Shown one piece after another: positions 50,319 to 63,600 of a stretch of DNA of 64,000 nucleotides (positions are counted from its first letter, which is position 1; the number at the start of each line of letters is the position of its first letter). The position numbers and the translations under genes were made by a program. Source of the DNA: Macrostomum hystrix (taxonomy: Eukaryota > Platyhelminthes > Macrostomidae); assembly GCA_950097015.1 (NCBI GenBank), contig CATNEN010000033.1:186001-250000 (forward strand), written 5' to 3'. The notes below the pieces were generated by a model. The model saw nothing but the letters and a program-made list of their open reading frames with translations. It made no database searches and had not been told where the DNA came from.

Positions 50319-51611
50319 CTTTTGGATTATCCGAAGAAACGAAAGAACTAACAAAGCAATACGGATTACCGCAAAAGCAATCGTTGCTAATCTAAACAAT
50401 CCAAATTACGTTTTATCTCATCGCAATAGCACTTTGATTTTGTAACGCCAAACTGATTGATTCGTTATAAAATAAACAAACAAACCGATAAAAACAAAAA
50501 ACTAGCAATAAGGCGAGCGCCTTTGAGTTGGCTTCGGGATAAGCACAAGATGATGCGCTTTCAGGTAAAAGCAATGGAAGATATTGATTTGAGGCCAATA
50601 GTTAAGCCGAAGATTCTGATTAGTGGTAAAAAATTGCTACTATAGTAGTAGTATATGTGCAGCTGTGAGCTTGCAGACAAGATTTTGTATTGAAAGCAAC
50701 CAATACAACAAAGAATCGTTTGTAAAAAATATACATATATATAACAAAAATATACTTTGGGACGAAAGATTATATGACGGGGACAGTTTGACTGTAAAAA
50801 ATCACATCCGACTAGATATGTAATTACATGTTACATGACTTTAAATTTGAAATTAGCCAATACAAAATGTCAGGAAACTATATTTACCTCATGCTACTTA
50901 TTAGTAGTGCTCTAAGGCTATCATAAATGTTTGCTTAGATTAACAGTAGAACTACCAGGGAATTACCACAGACAATTTTTGTGCTGCATCCGAACGGAGC
51001 AATGCAAGCACACGAAACTCGAGAACACCGGTTAACTTTCTGATGCGCATCTTCTGAAACAATAATTAAGTCGCCAGCCTTTCAGACTGTCGAGTTATTC
51101 AACGGTTCTAGACGAAGGTAGGATTTTTTCCCAAAAGCGCTATTGTAGTTCATACACCCCTACATACAAATTAGCACTGTGCCTCGGTGCGGCGTTGCCA
51201 GGCCTTCAAAATGTACCAGCATGTCACCCGAATGTGCCTGCACCATCTTCGTCTTCGGTGGTCACCTAACTTTATCTAGACGGAGCTGCTGGACATTCAA
51301 GGGCTACAACAGGTGGAGCTACGCCATTATGGACACCATGACGCGAATTTCTCCAATTTCAATGATCAAGCCTAAATACTAGGCGCAGTTCAACTACAGG
51401 ACACCATCGCCTAGTCTGCCAACCAATCAGTCTGTTACCACCCAACGCTGTTAGCATTCGGGCGCTGCCAAAACATTTCCAGGGGGGAATTCCCCCTTGT
51501 TGGTAGTCGTACTGTTAAGCAATCAGGCTTAAAAATCTTCAAACTAGACGCAACGCACATAGCAACCTGTTGTTTACATTGGATACCTAGTTGCGATAAT
51601 GCTGAATGTTT
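50319..51611. other. Spacer between CCDC186 and the insulin receptor 3' end
   Basis: AT-rich to about 50950. Positions 51170-51500 are GC-richer with a short open plus-strand frame (51179-51382) of protein-like composition that I cannot assign. No clear gene. Confidence 0.4.
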
Positions 51612-54600
51612 TCACACGTATCCGTTCATTGGAGCCCGGAGCATTGGAAATGAAGAAAGCTCTTTGTCCGTCATCTGATGAAGCAGATCCAGCTTCTGCT
51701 GCTGCTGCTGCTGTTGCTGCGCCCGATTGTGGTACCAGCTGACGGTGCGGAATTCAGCATCGGCCAGATCCTCTAGGAAGGCCAGCAGGTCGGAGAACGA
51801 GGCCCGCTGGCGCGGCTTCTGCACCCAGCAGCGGGCCATGAGGCTGGTCATGAAGTCCGGGCTGTCAGCTGGCGGCTCCAGAGTCTTGCCGGACTTGACC
51901 AGCTGAAGCACCTCCTCGTTGCTGCGACTGCTGAATGGCTGCTGGGCCAGGCTGGCAATTTCCCACAGTACAACACCGTAGGACCAGACATCTGTGGCTG
52001 TTGAGAAGATACCGTCGCGCAGAGACTCCGGCGCCATCCAACGAATGGGCAGAGGCGCCTGGCCCTCCTTGACATAGTAGTCCGTGTAGTTCACGTCCCG
52101 GGTCATGCCGAAGTCTGGCGGTGCACATTTCAAGGTAAACGGCGGGAGTAACTATAGGCTAAATGGACATAGTCTGATGCTTCGTCATCTGCTTAGTAAA
52201 AATCTCTGTTTGACCAATCCCCGATAAGTCACCGAGTCTGCCTGTCAGGTAAACGGCGGGAGTAACCAGGATGTAAAAACCTTCGTCATCTGATTTGTGA
52301 AAATCCTAATGCACATTTTAAGGATTCTAAAATCCTAATGCGATTTTAAGTGGAATGCACATTAACAAAAAATGATTACGTACTCGATTCCGGTAAACGA
52401 CGCGAGTAACTATACATGTAAATCGAAGGGCCAGGCACCTCTTCATCTAATTAGAAATGCGAACATTAACGCAAACTTACCTCCAATTTTAACTAGAAAA
52501 TCTTTAGTAACCATGCAATTCCTGGCAGCCAGGTCGCGGTGAATGTACTTCTTAGTCTCCAGGTAGTACATGCCATCGGCGATCTGGGCGCACCAGCTGG
52601 CCAACCTGTGGCTGTCCGGCTTTGGTCGCCTCTCGGAGATGTCGGCATCGTCGCGCATAGTCCGCAGGCAGTTCTTCAGGTCGCCATTCTCCATGAGCTC
52701 CATGAGCACCAGGGTGGGCACATTCTCGGACACGACGCCGATTAGGCGAACAACGTGAGCGCATTGGCGGAACTTTTTCATGTGCGCCGCCTCCTGCAGA
52801 AACTCGTGCCGCTCGCGCATGCTGGCCTTCTCGCTGACATTCTTGACGGCCACCTGAACATCCTCGGCCCGGCCCAGGTAGCGAGCCGCAGGCGTGTTCA
52901 GAGACCGGACCACGCCTCTGCGGCGACGGAGGGGCGATGGATCAGGCATGAGTCAGAGATGGGTCAAGCTCACAAATAGGTAAAACTCACAAAATGGGTC
53001 AAGCTTACAAAATGGGTCAAGCTCACAAAAAAGGTCAAGCTCACAAAATGGGTCAAGCTCACAAAAAAGGTCAAGCTCACAAAATGGGTCAAGCTCACAA
53101 AATGGGTCAAGCTCACAAAATAGGTCAAGATAAAAAAATGGGTCAAGCTCACAAAATGGGTCAAGCTCACAAAATGGGTCAAGCTCACAAAATGGGTCAA
53201 GCTCACAAAATGGGTCAAGCTCACAAAATGGGTCAAGCTCACAAAATGGGTCAAGATAAAAAAACGGTTCAAGCTTACAAAATAGGTCAAACTCACAAAA
53301 TTGGTCGAGTTTGGGTCAAGCATGGGTCTAGTTTGGTTCAAGCATGAGTCGAGTTTGGTTCAAGCATGGGTCTAGTTTGGGTCAAGAATGGGTCGAGTTT
53401 GGGTCAAGCATGAGTCGAGTTTGGATCAAGCATAAGTCGAGTTTGGTTCAAGCATGGTTCTAGTTTGGGTCAAGAATGGGTCTAGTTTGGATCAAGCATA
53501 AGTCGAGTTTGGGTCAAGCAGGAGCCTAGGTTGGATCAAGCATGAGTCGAGTTTGGGTCAAGCATGAGTCGAGTTTGGGTCAAGCATGGGTCTAGTCTGG
53601 ATCAAGCATGAGTCGAGTTTGGGTCAAGCATGAGTACAAACGGATCACTACACCAGAAGGTCGGCATACCTGTAGACGCATCCAAACGATCCGTTGCCAA
53701 GTAGGTCGTCAAAGGAATAAGTGACCTGGTCGCGAGGCACCTCCCATTCGTCCGGCTCGTAGGTGAAGCTCCAATACTCCGGATTGACGGTCTCAATCGT
53801 GGCCGCCTGTTGGCCACGCCGGCAGCGCAGCAGCCAGCAGGTCAGGCAGGCGAGAACGGCTGCAGCTGAGCAGGCGGCAATGAGGAGCGGAGTTAGGCCC
53901 GACACCAGCCAGTAGGGATCAGGCGGACCCAAGACGTCGACAATGGTGACATTAGACCAGTCGCCGTAGCCGCGCAGAGTGACGGCCCGAACTCTGACGT
54001 AATACCGCCCGGCGGCGAGGTCGCGCAGCGCGATGCCGCCTTCGACAGCTTCGCCGGTGGCGTTGGCCTCAAATCTGAGGCCGCCGGTCAGCCACTCTTG
54101 ATAGGAGACGCAGGTGTACGGTCGACGCTTGCCAGCCGCGGCCTCATTTTCAGCGTCGACTTCGTAGTACTTGACGGCGCCGTTCGGCTCAGCCGGCCGA
54201 CGCCAGAGGAGCCGGAGAACTTCTGGCCGACGCGAAGACGCATCGTTGGCGGCTGACAGCGCCAAAGGCGGCGCCGAGCGAAGGCTCCCGGCAGGCACAG
54301 CGTCGGCAGCGCGCTTGGCGGCAGTCCGGACCATCAGCCTGGCCGGGTGGGAGCACAGGCCGGTTGAATTCGGCGAGCCTTGGCAGGCCACGACCTTTCA
54401 GGGCGATGAAGGCAAAGGGGATTTTGACAGGAAAATCGAGGATCGTGGATCCCTTGCACTCAACGAATTGCGGCAAGAAAAATACTAAAGATTTGAGAAA
54501 CAAAGATGGCTACCAGAATCTCTGAGGATCTGGTGGAGATAGCTACCTGAATCCCTGAGGATCTGGGGGAGATAGCTACCTGAATCCCTGAGGATCTGGG

Positions 54601-57600
54601 GGAGATAGCTACCAGAATCCCTGAGGATCTGGGGGAGATAGCTACCAGAATCCCTGAGGATCTGGGGGAGATAGCTACCAGAATCCCTGAGGATCTGGGG
54701 GAGATAGCTACCAGAATCCCTGAGGATCTGGGAGAGATAGCTACCAGAATCCCTGAGGATCTGGGAGAGATAGCTACCAGAATCCCTGAGGATCTGGGGG
54801 AGATCTCAAGAGACCACTGTTACCCAGTTAACGGAGAAACTCACAGTGAAGGAATACAGCACAAAGTACTTGAGCCCAGTGGCCACAAACGAGTCGCCAG
54901 TCACTACAGTGTAGCCATCCGGCTTGTCGCGCTTATCGACGTCAGTTTGGGCCAGCTGGGAAATTCTTGGCGGACATGGCCGGCACTGACCAACATCCTT
55001 AGTAGCCGGGTAGCTGGGCACGCTGCCGTCAACCATAGTCAAAGCTGTCTTATCAAACTGATCTTCAAAGTAGTTCGCATCGTTCATGCCGCTGCTGGGC
55101 GCGTGTCCGGCAGTGGGAATGGCTCCGCTGGGACGCATCGCGCTAAAAATTTATGGGGATCGGGTCTTGGAGATTTGGGCAAGCTGCCAGTTTACTCCGT
55201 ATTAGTCACATTTTATCTTTGTTACTTCATCTAGTCAAAGTCACTCCTTGATAAATCTAGTCTTGGTCACTCCTAGTTGAATCTAGTCTAGGTCACTCCT
55301 AGTTGAATCTAGTCTAGGTCACTCCTAGTTGAATCTAGTCTAGGTCACTCCTAGTTGAATCTAGTCTAGGTCACTCCTAGTTGAATCTAGTCTAGGTCAC
55401 TCCTAGTTGAATCTAGTCTAGGTCACTCCTAGTTGAATCTAGTCTAGGTCACTCCTAGTTGAATCTAGTCTAGGTCACTCCTAGTTGAATCTAGTCTAGG
55501 TCACTCCTAGTTGAATCTAGTCTAGGTCACTCCTAGTTGAATCTAGTCTAGGTCACTCCTAGTTGAATCTAGTCTAGGTCACTCCTAGTTGAATCTAGTC
55601 TAGGTCACTCCTAGTTGAATCTAGTCTAGGTCACTCCTAGTTGAATCTAGTCTAGGTCACTCCTAGTTGAATCTAGTCTAGGTCACTCCTAGTTGAATCC
55701 AGTCTATGAAATGAGATCAACATGCTTATTTGGGCCTATCGCAAGCTGGACAGTAATACAACAAACTGATCTGTTAAGATATGAAAATATAGGAGCTTGT
55801 TATTGAACAGCAACAGAATTTGAGAATGACATTACGAGTAATTAGCAGTTTATTGTTAGCAGTCAAATACTGTGTGACTTACCCATTAAGCTTCATTAAC
55901 CTAGAATTATTCTTAAGGCAAAATAAACTTTCAAATAATTACAGCAGAGAGACCACAGGCATTCAAATACCCACATTTTTCTAGTTTTTCTGTATCACCT
56001 AAAATATTCAACCAATCGCTATGAAAATCCACAACACATGGGCTCAAATTTTCCGCTCTATCAGATGAAAAAACTTCGGTATCGTCAAGATATTCAACGA
56101 TTATCCTCAGGGTGTCCTTGTCCTTGTCGCTGAATATCTTGACGATGCTGACGTCGGACGGCTTTGAAAGTTTGATCCAAATTGTGGACTTTCACGAAAA
56201 TTCAGGTCATTCGTTTTGGAAGCTGTAAAATTACAGTAAACGAAGAAACGATAATATTCTTAATTTGTTCGGCATTCGCACGTCTTACCTACTCTACTAA
56301 TAGTGGCAGTAAGCGGAAAATAATTTTATATTAAATATGTTTTTGGTAACGTCGTCCTATATACTCGTACACTACTGAAAGTGGCAGTATAAGTATTATT
56401 TTCATGTTTCATTATTAGCTATTTATTCATTTGCAATCCGACAGAATCTATCGTGAAGTGCCCCGTGGTATCTAATTAAGCAGGCTTCCGATTAGCAAAA
56501 GCTCTCATTGAATCTGTTTTAGTGGTTTAAAAATGTCCGATTAAAAGCACGTTGATGAAATCAGGAAAATATCTTTTAAAGTAGAACATAACTAGCCAAA
56601 TATCAGTTTGGCTTCCGAAACAGAATGTCAACTAGAACAAAAATCTGTTCTGCCTAGCAACCTGCTTATTCGTTGCGGTTGCTGATTATCTAGTAGCGGG
56701 CCGCAGTCCGTACAGAGCATGCTTTCTACCATCTTGGTCGGAGGAGAGAACCAAGACAAGGTCTTGGCCGAGTGACAATGGGTGTCGTTTGAATTGCACG
56801 GCCTGTGGAAACACGCGGCGGGTCAATGGCTTTTTTGCTTAACTTTTAATAATCGATTCCATGCCATACCGCTGAAAATACTAGAATAAGCAAGAGAAGG
56901 GGAGAACAAGAAGGAAGGGGCAGAGGAAGAGAAGGGGCAGAGGAAGAGAGAAGGGGCAGAGGAAGAGAGAAGGGGCAGAGGAAGAGAGAAGGGGCAGTAG
57001 AAAAGGGGAGAGAAGAGAGAAGGAAAGAGGAGGAGAGAAGGGGCAGAGGAAGAGAGAAGGGGCAGAGGAAGAGAGAAGGGGCAGGAGGAAAGGGGAGAGA
57101 AGAGAGAAGGGGCAGGGGAAGAGAGAAGGGGCAGGAGGAAAGGGGAGAGAAGAGAGAAGGAAAGAGGAGGAGAGAAGGGGCAGAGGAAGAGAGAAGGGGC
57201 AGAGGAAGAGAAGAGAGAAAGGGGAAAGGGGAGAGAAGAGAGAAGGAAAGAGGAAGAGAGAAGGAGCAGTAGGAAAGGGGAGAGAAGAGAGAAGGGGCAG
57301 GGGAAGAGAGAAGGGGCAGAGGATGAGAGAAGGGGCAGGGGAAGAGAGAAGGGGCGGAGGATGAGAGAAGGGGCAGGGGAAGAGAGAAGGGGCAGGAGGA
57401 AAGGGGAGAGAAGAGAGAAGGAAAGAGGAAGAGAGAAGGGGCAGGGGAAGAGAGAAGGGGCAGAGGATGAGAGAAGGGGCAGGGGAAGAGAGAAGGGGCA
57501 GAGGATGAGAGAAGGGGCAGGGGAAGAGAGAAGGGGCAGGAGGAAAGGGGAGAGAAGAGAGAAGGAAAGAGGAAGAGAGAAGGGGCAGGGAAAGAGAGAA

Positions 57601-60600
57601 GGGGCAGAGGAAGAGAGAAGGGGCAGGAGGAAAGGGGAGAGAAGAGAGAAGGAAAGAGGAAGAGAGAAGGGGCAGTAGGAAAGGGGAGGGAAGAGAGAAG
57701 GGGCAGAGGATGAGAGAAGGGGCAGGGGAAGAGAGAAGGGGCAGAGGATGAGAGAAGGGGCAGGGGAAGAGAGAATGGGCAGGGGATGAGAGAAGGGGCA
57801 GGGGAAGAGAGAAGGGGCAGGAGGAAAGGGGAGAGAAGAGAGAAGGAAAGAGGAAGCGAGAAGGGGCAGGAGTAGAGAAGGGGGAAAGGAAAATAGAAGG
57901 GGCGAGGAAGAGAGAACAGGAAGTAGGAGAAAATGGGAGAGGGGAGAGAGAAGAGATAAGGAGGAGATAGAAATGAGAAGGGATTTAAAAATCTCAGTGG
58001 AGAGCAGAGAGTTTAATTAAAACAAAAAAACTGCGCGCGATAGACAAAAAAAATGTTGCTTAAAAGGAATTCATCTTAACTAAGCTGAATTCACAGCTAA
58101 AAGGTGAGGCATACGACGGACTAATGGTTAGAGACTGGCTATTAGGACAGTGCTACTCGGTCGAGACCCTGCTAGACAACTGGAATCGATGGCTTAATAT
58201 AAAAAGTACATCTGGCAGCACGAAATCTCTCATTAAGTTCATTAAAAGTGAAAAATACAGTTAAATCAAGATTACAATCACAAATAAGGAATAATTATTC
58301 AAGGTAATAAAAGAGACCTAAAGGCTAATTATTAGCTCAGATTAAACTTACCGCCATCCGGTGCGATTATGACCTCCGAGTGACTGCAAACCTGACAGTT
58401 AATAAATAATTTACCGATTGAACACACCTTTTTAAAGCAAGTTTATCAATTCTAAATGTACATTAAACTAATGGAAAAACATGAAATTCAATGTCAGGTC
58501 ATACCAACTGGAACTAAATAAAAAATTCAGCATTAGTAGAATTATTAAACTAAATAAAACATCACCGTAAAGCTAGACTAAAGACACTCTAGAAATGCAC
58601 TATAGAACCGTATGCAAAACGATCACTTCAAAGGTGTGCATGCAGCTCTAAATTTCTGCTGAATGTCGTACATTCGCCTCCTGATAAAGTCTGCGTCGCT
58701 GACGCTGTCGCCGACAAACGACTCGCTGCTGAATGGACTGAGGCTCCTGGATACTATCGTAGCGTTTGATGGGCGCAGTCTCAAATTCCTGCGATTATTC
58801 GAGTGCGCAACCGCATTAGAACTTGCCCAATGGGCTCTCCGCTATCGCCTCGCCCCCAGCCCCCGCATCTTCATGGCTCTCCGCCATCGCCTCGCCCCCA
58901 GCCCCCGCATCTTCATGGCTCTCCGCCATCGCCTCGCCTCCAGCCCCCGCATCTTCAGGGCTCTCCGCCATCGCCTCGCCCCCAGCCCCCGCATCTTCAT
59001 GGCTCTCCGCCATCGCCTCGCCTCCAGCCCCCGCATCTTCAGGGCTCTCCGCCATCGCCTCGCCCCCAGCCCCCGCATCTTCATGGCTCTCCGCCATCGC
59101 CTCGCCCCCAGCCCCCGCATCTTCATGGCTCTCCGCCATCGCCTCGCCTCCAGCCCCCGCATCTTCATGGCTCTCCGCCATCGCCTCGCCCCCAGCCCCC
59201 GCATCTTCAGGGCTCTCCGCCATCGCCTCGCCCCCAGCCCCCGCATCTTCATGGCTCTCCGCCATCGCCTCGCCCCCAGCCCCCGCATCTTCATGGCTCT
59301 CCGCCATCGCCTCGCCTCCAGCCCCCGCATCTTCATGGCTCTCCGCCATCGCCTCGCCCCCAGCCCCCGCATCTTCAGGGCTCTCCGCCATCGCCTCGCC
59401 CCCAGCCCCCGCATCTTCAGGGCTCTCCGCCATCGCCTCGCCCCCAGCCCCCGCATCTTCAGGGCTCTCCGCCATCGCCTCGCCCCCAGCCCCCGCATCT
59501 TCAGGGCTCTCCGCCATCGCCTCGCCCCCAGCCCCCGCATCTTCAGGGCTCTCCGCCATCGCCTCGCCCCCAGCCCCCGCATCTTCAGGGCTCTCCGCCA
59601 TCGCCTCGCCCCCAGCCCCCGCATCTTCAGGGCTCTCCGCCATCGCCTCGCCCCCAGCCCCCGCATCTTCAGGGCTCTCCGCCAATATCTCCCCCAGCCC
59701 CGCATCTTCAGGGCTCTCCCCGCCATCGCACCCCCCCGCCCGACCCGCCGATCCTCAGGGGCTCTCCGGCATCGCACCCCAGCCCCCGCATCTTCAGGGC
59801 CATCACCCAAGGTCAGGGCCATCACCCAAGGTTCACTCATGGGTATTGTCTAGTACTTACAGTCTCTTTTATTGTCCTTTGGGCTTTTAGTGGCCATTAA
59901 AAGGCGAGCCTGTTTCACGGCTTGCTAGACAAATTCATTTTGACTTTGAGAAATTTTTGAGCGCGAAACAATTAACTGTCGGTTATTAACATAATAAGCC
60001 TGTAAGAAACTACAGTAAATAATTAAACACCCTTACGTTTTCTGCATGAGCGCAGCCAGCAGAACATTCTCAAAGAGTACATCATCGCTGCGCTGCTTCA
60101 ATTTCAGCTTCTGGTCCGACTGGCACTGGCACTTCGGACAGGCCGCAGACGCAGCCTCAGTCGGCTTCGCTGACGGCGCGGTGGCAGACAGTATCGTCAA
60201 CGAGTCGTCTGTCACCAGTTCGGACACTCCAGGCAGGAAAGCAAGCGGTCTGTGATGATCGCTGCTAGCTGCTGACTGGTCGCAGTAATCAGTGAAGACA
60301 AAGTCGTCCTGTCGCACGGGAATCCCGTGCCCCCACACCAGATAATGCGTCACGTTGCCATTCGGCCGTCTGGGCGGCTTCCATTCCAATTTGATGCTGT
60401 CAAAGCTGAGCGCGCGACCTTCGAGCTTGTCTGGCGGATCAGGCTGATGAGGCAGTGTGACAGCCAGGGCCAGGCGGCTCAGAGCCATGGCTTGCAGCTG
60501 CCCAATCATGTGCGGCACAACAAATACGGCATATTGAGAGGCCGGTTCTAGCCCGCTGATTAAGAATGAACACTGGATATTGCGATCAATCTTGGCGGCT

Positions 60601-63600
60601 TGCGAAGAGCCGCAATGGCTGCCATGACTACAGTTGCCGATGCATCTTCGCGCATCACTGTTTGGGTCTGTTGTTTTGGTAGGCCCTACGTAGCAATAGT
60701 AGGGACCCAATAGACTGCCATTGGATGAGAATAAATTGTTGCACTCAGTGAACTCTGTCTGCCACTGCTTAATCTCGCAGGTGGACGGATCGGCGTAGGT
60801 AACGGGCGGCGAACCGGGCGGCACCAGTCTGTAGTACACGTGGTAGCCAAGCAGGTACCTGACAGAGGGTTTTAGGGCATCATTTGAGACTGACAGTTCA
60901 GCTGATCTCCGCTGCTACCTCCTCCCTGATCCTCCGATTCTTCAGCTGGTCTCCACTGCTACCTCCTCCCTGATCCTCCGATTCTTCAGCTGGTCTCCGC
61001 TGCTACCTCCTCCCTGATCCTCCGATTCTTCAGCTGGTCTCCGCTGCTACCTCCTCCCTGATCCTCCGATTCTTCAGCTGGTCTCCGCTGCTACCTCCTC
61101 GCTGATCCTCCGATTCTTCAGCTGGTCTCCGCTGCTACCTCCTCCTCCCTGATCCTCCGATTCTTCAGCTGGTCTCCGCTGCTACCTCCTCCCTGATCCT
61201 CCGATTCTTCAGCTGGTCTCCGCTGCTAACTCCTCCCTGATCCTCCGATTCTTCAGCTGGTCTCCGCTGCTACCTCCTCCTCCCTGATCCTCCGATTCTT
61301 CAGCTGGTCTCCACTGCTACCTCCTCCCTGATCCTCCGATTCTTCAGCTGGTCTCCGCTGCTACCTCCTCCCTGATCCTCCGATTCTTCAGCTGGTCTCC
61401 GCTGCTACCTCCTCCCTGATCCTCCGATTCTTCAGCTGGTCTCCGCTGCTACCTCCTCGCTGATCCTCCGATTCTTCAGCTGGTCTCCGCTGCTACCTCC
61501 TCCTCCCTGATCCTCCGATTCTTCAGCTGGTCTCCGCTGCTACCTCCTCCTCCCTGATCCTCCGATTCTTCAGCTGATCTCCGCTGCTACCTCCTCCTCC
61601 CTGATCCTCCGATTCTTCAGCTGGTCTCCGCTGCTACCTGCTCCCTGATCCTCCGATTCTTCAGCTGGTCTCCGCTGCTACCTCCTCCTCCCTGATCCTC
61701 CGATTCTTCAGCTGGTCTCCGCTGCTACCTCCTCCTCCCTGATCCTCCGATTCTTCAGCTGGTCTCCGCTGCTACCTCCTCCCTGATCCTCCGATTCTTC
61801 AGCTGGTCTCCGCTGCTACCTCCTCCTCCCTGATCCTCCGATTCTTCAGCTGGTCTCCGCTGCTACCTCCTCGCTGATCCTCCGATTCTTCAGCTGGTCT
61901 CCGCTGCTACCTCCTCCCTGATCAACCGATTCTTCTGCTGATCTCCGCTGCTACCTCCTCCTCCCTGATCCTCCCATTCTTCAGCTGGTCTCCGCTGCTA
62001 ACTCCTCCCTGATCCTCCCATTCTTCAGCTGGTCTCCGCTGCTAACTCCTCCCTGATCCTCCCATTCTTCAGCTGGTCTCCGCTGCTAACTCCTCCCTGA
62101 TCCTCCCATTCTTCAGCTGGTCTCCGCTCCTAACCCATCCCAGACATAAAGGTGGGAGAGAGTGGGATAGCAGACCTGAAGTCACGCAGCACAATTCGTG
62201 GCCATTGTAGCAGCACAGCGCTGGAGTTGCTGAGCACAACAGTCAGATTGAAGGTGCTGTCAATGCACAAAGCCAAATTTCCATTGCTGTTGGACAGATT
62301 GTCCGCATTGTGATAGCCAAGATCGGCTTGTCCAACGCCGTGTGTTACATTTAGCACACTCTCCACGAAGTTGACTATAGTTCGCGGACAGAGGCGCTGA
62401 TTTCTGTGAAATAATATCCGACCCCGCGAGATTAGCAGGCGCCGACCGTTGGTGGCGTTCCACAGTTGCTGCAGGAAGTCGGTGAGCTGGACATAAAGGC
62501 TAATGTTGTCCGTCACGTTTTTCCGCCTGTGGATAGTTGATTTTAAATGGAAAATAATTCAACTAGAAAACTGGGCCGATCATTAAACTGGTGATAGCAA
62601 CACGTGAACATGTAATGATTACACACGTGAACAGGTGATAACAACACGTGAACAGGTGATATTTAAACACGTAAACAGGTGATAATAAAACACATGAAAT
62701 AGTGATAATTAAACACGTCAAAATGTCATAATTAGACACGAAAACAGGTGATAATTAAACACGTGAAAAGGTGATAATTAAACACGTGAAAATGTGATAA
62801 TAAGACACGTAAACAGGTGATAATTAAACACGTGAATTGGGGAAAATGAAACACGTGAACAGGTGATAAATATAAATTCAATGAACGTGTGAACATTTAG
62901 CAGGTTAACAAGTGAACAGGTGATCGTTATTAAGGTACCTCAAGCTGGAGGTATCCGGGTTCCCATCGTTAAGATGCTGTCCGCCGATAACGCGCAGGCC
63001 GGATAGAAAGCTGAGCGATGTCAGATCGCGCGATTGCGTCACATTCAGGTAGCGCCTGATCTCGGTTAGATTGGAGAACGCCTCGTGCAGACGAGCATCA
63101 AGATCGTCTGAGAGGGAAGGGTAGGGAAATCAATTATTATTCTTCAGCATTTCAGGCGGGTACCTCCGTTACTTCAGGAATCAATCGCTATTCTTAATCG
63201 TTACACACGTATCTCAAGTACCTCCGTTACTTCAGGAATCAATCGCTATTCTTAATCGTTACACACGTATCTCAAGTACCTCCGTTACTTCAGGAATCAA
63301 TCGCTATTCTTCATCATTACACACGTATCTCAGGTACCTCCGTTACTTCAGGAATCAATCGCTATTCTTAATCGTTACACACGTATCTCAAGTACCTCCG
63401 TTACTTCAGGAATCAATCGCTATTCTTTATCGTTACACATGTATCTCTGTAACTCCGCTACTTCAGGAATCAATCGCTATTCTTAATCGTTACACACGTA
63501 TCTCAAGTACCTCCGTTACTTCAGGAATCAATCGTTATTCTTCATCGTTACACACGTATCTCAGGTAACTCCGTTACTTCAGAAATCAATCGATTAGAAT

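Noticed and set aside
58352-58383. 32-nt mini-exon of the insulin receptor, reminiscent of vertebrate exon 11
   Set aside because: Splice sites look good and the reading HSEVIIAPDG is open, but its length would shift the frame of the next exon (55142-54845), whereas direct joining of the flanking exons is in phase.
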